From Ursus arctos (taxonomy: Eukaryota; Chordata; Mammalia; Carnivora; Ursidae), in NCBI RefSeq assembly GCF_023065955.2, contig NW_026622841.1, forward strand, positions 18,920,501-18,984,500: a stretch of 64,000 nucleotides of DNA, written 5' to 3'. Position numbers and translations under genes: made by a program. This document shows positions 60,331 through 64,000 of the stretch, one piece after another; the stretch's first letter is position 1; each line of letters begins with the position of its first letter. The notes under the pieces were generated by a model. It was given only the letters and a program-made list of their open reading frames with translations, was not told the origin of the DNA and made no database searches.

Positions 60331-62273
60331 GTCGGTGTGAGTGGCCCCAACCAGTTGTGAGGCTTTAGCAATCCAGATGAGACATGGTGCTGCTTGCTGG
60401 TCCTACAGCATGGGTGGTGTGGTCAGAGAATTGACTATCGACTTTATTTGCTGTCTATAACTTTAGCTCATTGGGGAGGGAGCATTCATACTGGGCACTT
60501 GCTCTTTTTTGGTGAAAGTTTCCATAACTTTAATACTTGGAAATCTATTGTATCTCCTAAAAGGAACTGGAAGACCTAATTCAACTGCCCTGTGATACCC
60601 ACTGCTTTTTTAGGAACCAGGTACCACAGAAGTGTTTTTTATTTTCTGAGGCAAGTGGTAGATTGATTTTGCAATTCTCTTGAGAGAGGGTGCAGAGGTG
60701 GGAATGGAGGAACCAGGCAAAAGGGATCCTTCTTTCTTATTCAGTGGTCATCAGTAATTATGCACTGTTTAGGCTTCCTGTAACTTCTGTCCTTAATAGC
60801 AGTCAGCATTATGATGGGTTGGTTAAATCTGTGGAATTCCTTGAATGCCTGAAGTCAGGTATCAAGTAGCATGTGTGTGAGGTGTTGTTGAGTGTCTTTG
60901 CTGGTGAGCATAGGAGGGGGGTTTGGTTTATACGATACTGTGTCTGAGATCGAAACACTAATATCTGATTGTATTTTGTCTGAGGTGGCCCTTGGGGGAA
61001 AATCATCAGTTCACTTTTGATTAGTCACAAAATGAAGCTTCCCGCTTTTACAAGTCCCAGGGAAGAGTCCTCCTCCATTTTTTCTAATGAAGACCTCCCT
61101 CTTTTATTCTGACCACCTCATTCTTTGTCCATCCCCCTCCCTCCATGTTCTCAGTAATCTTATTGTTTACTATTGGGAGTCACCTGTCGAACCAGTGTGT
61201 TTGTTAATCCTTTTTAGTTAGGAAAAATACCACCATTCTTTTGTTTTATTTACTGTTCAAGTTGAAGAAAAAATAGCCTGTCTTCCCTCCCTCCCTCCCT
61301 CCCTTCTTTCCTTTCCATCTTTGCTTAAGCCAGCTAGTTAAAGTATTAGGGTAATGCTGTGAGTATGGGTTAGATCCTGACTTCAATGCCAGTTGGTAAT
61401 ACTTGGCTCCATGATCCAAGAGCTCTGTGTGTTCTTCCCCCGAAGGGTGCTGAAAGGAGAGAGTCACGGGCCCGTCTGCACCAGGTGGATAACTGCTTAG
61501 AGCATGTGCCTGGCCGCTGACGAGTTGGTAGGGTAATGTTGATGTAAGTGGAGAGCACTCACACGTTCTCCCCTGGAGAATTCCTTCAGCATCTAGGCAT
61601 GCATTAGCAATTCTCGTTAAAAAGTAAGATGAAATATAATTACTTTTCTTTTGGGATGGGGAGGACATGCAGAGTGCTTTCATAGTATCTGCAGTGCTTT
61701 ATTTTTTTTGGAAAAAAAATGGTGGAATGTTAGGTTTAACAACTCTATGCTTGAAATATTTCATAATTAAAAACAAAACCAAAATGTAACAAACCAAGCA
61801 AAAACTCTTGTTCTCATTCACATTCCCTTCTGAGGACCAATCTCTTTCTTGCCCTCCTGCACAGCAAGAGTTTTGTCAATTGCTGTCTACACTGGCTACC
61901 TCTGAATCCCTTCCACCTATACCCTTTTTATTTTAAGTCTGACGCCAACCAAATATTTCAAAACATATTGGATCTTATAATGCTAGACACCTACAAAATA
62001 ATATGTAGTAATATAAATTATGAAGTTTAGTGATGGAATGAAGACCCCTTAGACCCACCACTCAACGTAAGAATCAGAACATTTGCCTGTCCTTGTGGGT
62101 TCCTTTCTTATCCACATCCCCCTGTCTTCCCTGACAGAGGCAAATATTCTCTCTCTCTCTCTTTTTCTTTTTTGGTTTTTTTTTTAAAGTAGTTTTAGGA
62201 CATGTATATGTATTTCTGAATAATATGTTGTTTGGTTTTACTTGATAGAGAGTATAAAAATGGTAACATTCTT

Positions 62274-62463
62274 GGGCGCCTGGGTAGCGCAGTCGTTAAG
62301 CGTCTGCCTTCAGCTCAGGGCGTGATCCTGGCATTCCGGGATCGAGCCCCACATCAGGCTCCTCCTCTGGGAGCCTGCTTCTTCCTCTCCCACTCCCCTG
62401 CTGTGTTCCCTCTCTCGCTGGCTGTCTCTCTGTCACATAAATAAATAAAATAAACTCTTAAAA
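62274..62463 (+). mobile_element. CanSINE, young arctoid-type, perfect 18-bp TSD
   Basis: It runs from GGGCGCCTGGGTAGCGCAGTCGTTAAGCG to AAATAAATAAAATAAACTCTTAAAA. The duplication AAAAATGGTAACATTCTT at 62256-62273 and 62464-62481 is exact. A B-box-like GATCGAGCC is present at about 62341. It lies inside the antisense L1. Confidence 0.96.
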
Positions 62464-63703
62464 AAAAATGGTAACATTCTTCCACTGTCTTGTGTTACTT
62501 GCTTTTTTCATTTGGTATTATGTGTTTAATATTTGTCCATGTTGTTATATGTAACATTAGTTTGTTTCACTGCTGGTGAATATGCCTCAATTTACTTATG
62601 CACTTTCTAGTTAATAATTAAGTTAATGATTTGGCTTGATTCCCATTTTTTGGAACTACGCACTGTCGTCAACATCTCTTGAAGTGCTCTTGATCATGTT
62701 TTTTGATATCTGTAGGGTAGATATCTGTGTTGTTGGGTTGTAGAGTTATGCAAATGTTCAAAATGACAAGATAGTGCCAAATTGTTTTCCGAAGTTTGTT
62801 ACCAATTTACACTTGGTAGCAGCTTAAAAGATCACTATTGATGCATATGGTTGCCCACCTTTGGTGTTATCAGATGTCTTGATTTGTATCAATCTAGTCA
62901 GTATAAGATGTAAAATGTATCTCATTGTGGTCTTAATTTGCATTTCCCTGATAATTAATGAGGTTAAACATCTAATATGTATGTATTTATTTATTATTTG
63001 TGTTTGTTCTCCCCTGAAGTCTTACCCCACCCCCCATTTTTTTTTATTGAGTTGTTTTTATCCTATTGGTTTGTAGGTGTTCTTAATACATTTTTGGATA
63101 ATAATTATTTCTCAGTCATACATGCTGCAAAGACTTTCCCTTATGTTATGACCTATACAGAAAGCCATAAATTTAATGTATTCATATGATTTTTTTTTCT
63201 GTGCCTTTTCATGTTTTGTGTCATGGTTGGAAAGTTCATATCTACTCCAAGGTCATAAAGATATTCCCTTATATGTTTCTTCTGAAAAGGCTTTCATAGT
63301 TTTGACTTTTGCCTTCAAGTTTTTAATATAGTTGGGGTTGATTTTGTTGGGAAGTATGGACCCAATTCTACCATTTCCCTAAATGTCTTATAGCCATTTG
63401 TTCTAGAATCATTTATCAAAAAGTTCCTCCTTTCCCAAGGCATCCACAATGCCACTTCTGTAATATTTTAAGTTTCTATATTTGTAAAGGTCTCCCATTC
63501 TGAGTCTTAGTCTCATCTATTGGTCAGTTTGTCTACCCTTGCCTCAGTGTCATATTATCGTAACGTTTTATACCGTATTTTGGTATCTGATAGGTGAAGT
63601 CCTCTTCCTTCTTTTGTCACACGTGTGCACATTTTACTTTTGGCTCTTCGGGGGCTTATGTTCTTCCATAGCATTTTAAAAATAAGCTTAATAAGGTCTT
63701 TCA

Positions 63704-63903
63704 CAGGGGCGCCTGGGTGGCACAGCGGTTAAGCGTCTGCCTTCGGCTCAGGGCGTGATCCCGGCATTATGGGATCGAGCCCCACATCAGGCTCTTCCGC
63801 TATGAGCCTGCTTCTTCCTCTCCCACTCCCCCTGCTTGTGTTCCCTCTCTCGCTGGCTGTCTCTATCTCTGTCGAATAAATAAATAAAATCTTTAAAAAA
63901 AAA
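63704..63903 (+). mobile_element. CanSINE, young arctoid-type, near-consensus and intact
   Basis: This is the best copy in the window. The A box TGGCACAGCGG lies at 63718-63728 and the B box GATCGAGCC at 63773-63781, followed by a C/T-rich body, AAATAAATAAA and 11 A. The duplication AATAAGGTCTTTCA at 63690-63703 and 63904-63917 is perfect. Pol III transcription of such copies is plausible. Confidence 0.97.
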
Positions 63904-64000
63904 AATAAGGTCTTTCATAAGCCTTTTAGGGATTTTATTGAAGTTACATGGAAACTAATGATCAACTTGGAGAGCATTAATATATTTTTAACAAGATTCT

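Larger units (their letters stand above)
49259..61900 (+). other. TCF4: TCF4 intron, SINE-free, no further exon seen
   Basis: The expected next exon (starting with the remainder of an Asn codon, then Val-Glu-Asp) is not found before 64 kb, so this intron exceeds 14.7 kb. Sequence is AT-rich with small tracts: poly-T of about 30 at 50080-50109, CA-rich at 51201-51245, TG-rich at 53017-53050 and (ATT)8 at 54007-54032. No CanSINE or L1 was recognised; only faint MIR/L2 relics occur. The frames of 60-170 codons in this span lack splice signals and domains. Confidence 0.85.
61900..64000 (-). mobile_element. L1 antisense (3' half), hosting two young SINEs, runs off window end
   Basis: Reverse-strand L1 phrases occur in order: 'acatctcttgaagtgctcttgatcatg', 'attgtggtcttaatttgcatttccctgataattaatgagg', 'ttgtaggtgttcttaatacatttttgg', 'ctactccaaggtcataaagatattc' and 'tgagtcttagtctcatctattggtcag'. 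The copy is old and has no open frame. CanSINEs at 62274 and 63704 interrupt it. Confidence 0.8.

Noticed and set aside
63718..63781. A functional tRNA gene from the A- and B-box match
   Set aside because: The boxes belong to the tRNA-derived head of a CanSINE. The cloverleaf is not maintained and the element has a SINE body, A-rich tail and TSD.

Overview
The window is vertebrate nuclear DNA from a caniform carnivore, most likely an arctoid (bear or pinniped). The evidence is about a dozen tRNA-derived carnivore SINEs (CanSINE/SINEC). They open with GGGGCGCCTGGGTGG, keep recognisable Pol III A and B boxes, and end in (AAAT)n/poly-A. Several belong to a subfamily I associate with bears and seals. 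The rest of the repeat content is the usual mammalian mix of L1, L2, MIR, MaLR LTRs, Tigger and hAT-Charlie elements. There is no prokaryotic content. Nearly all ORFs of 60-120 codons are chance frames or repeat frames.

The only protein-coding gene I can name is TCF4 (class I bHLH E-protein, also E2-2/ITF2), on the + strand from about 46.3 kb onward. Its GC-rich first exon contains a CGG tract and a short uORF. The first coding exon (47425-47516) and the second coding exon (49186-49258) are complete with canonical splice sites. The remaining exons lie beyond 64 kb. The intron between the two coding exons carries the orthologue of the human CTG18.1 trinucleotide repeat (48336-48416), whose expansion in humans is associated with Fuchs endothelial corneal dystrophy. 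Here the tract is heavily interrupted by CCG.

Layout: 0-43 kb is repeat-rich DNA upstream of the main promoter, with one unexplained GC-rich island at about 22.2-23.2 kb and several repeat-poor AT-rich blocks that could be regulatory. 44.1-44.9 kb is a second GC-rich, promoter-like island with GC box, YY1-like and TATA-like motifs. 46.2-46.75 kb is the GC-rich promoter and first exon used by the MHHQQ-type TCF4 isoform. 49.3-61.9 kb is intron with no CanSINE at all and only faint ancient repeats. 61.9-64 kb is an antisense L1 carrying two young SINEs.

The most interesting items are the CTG18.1 orthologue and its reading frames, the uORF and CGG tract in the TCF4 leader, the open frame upstream of the TCF4 start, two candidate alternative promoters upstream, a roughly 42-50 bp inverted repeat at 35.92-36.05 kb, and a 19-kb CanSINE-free block around the gene. 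I found no wholly new gene system.
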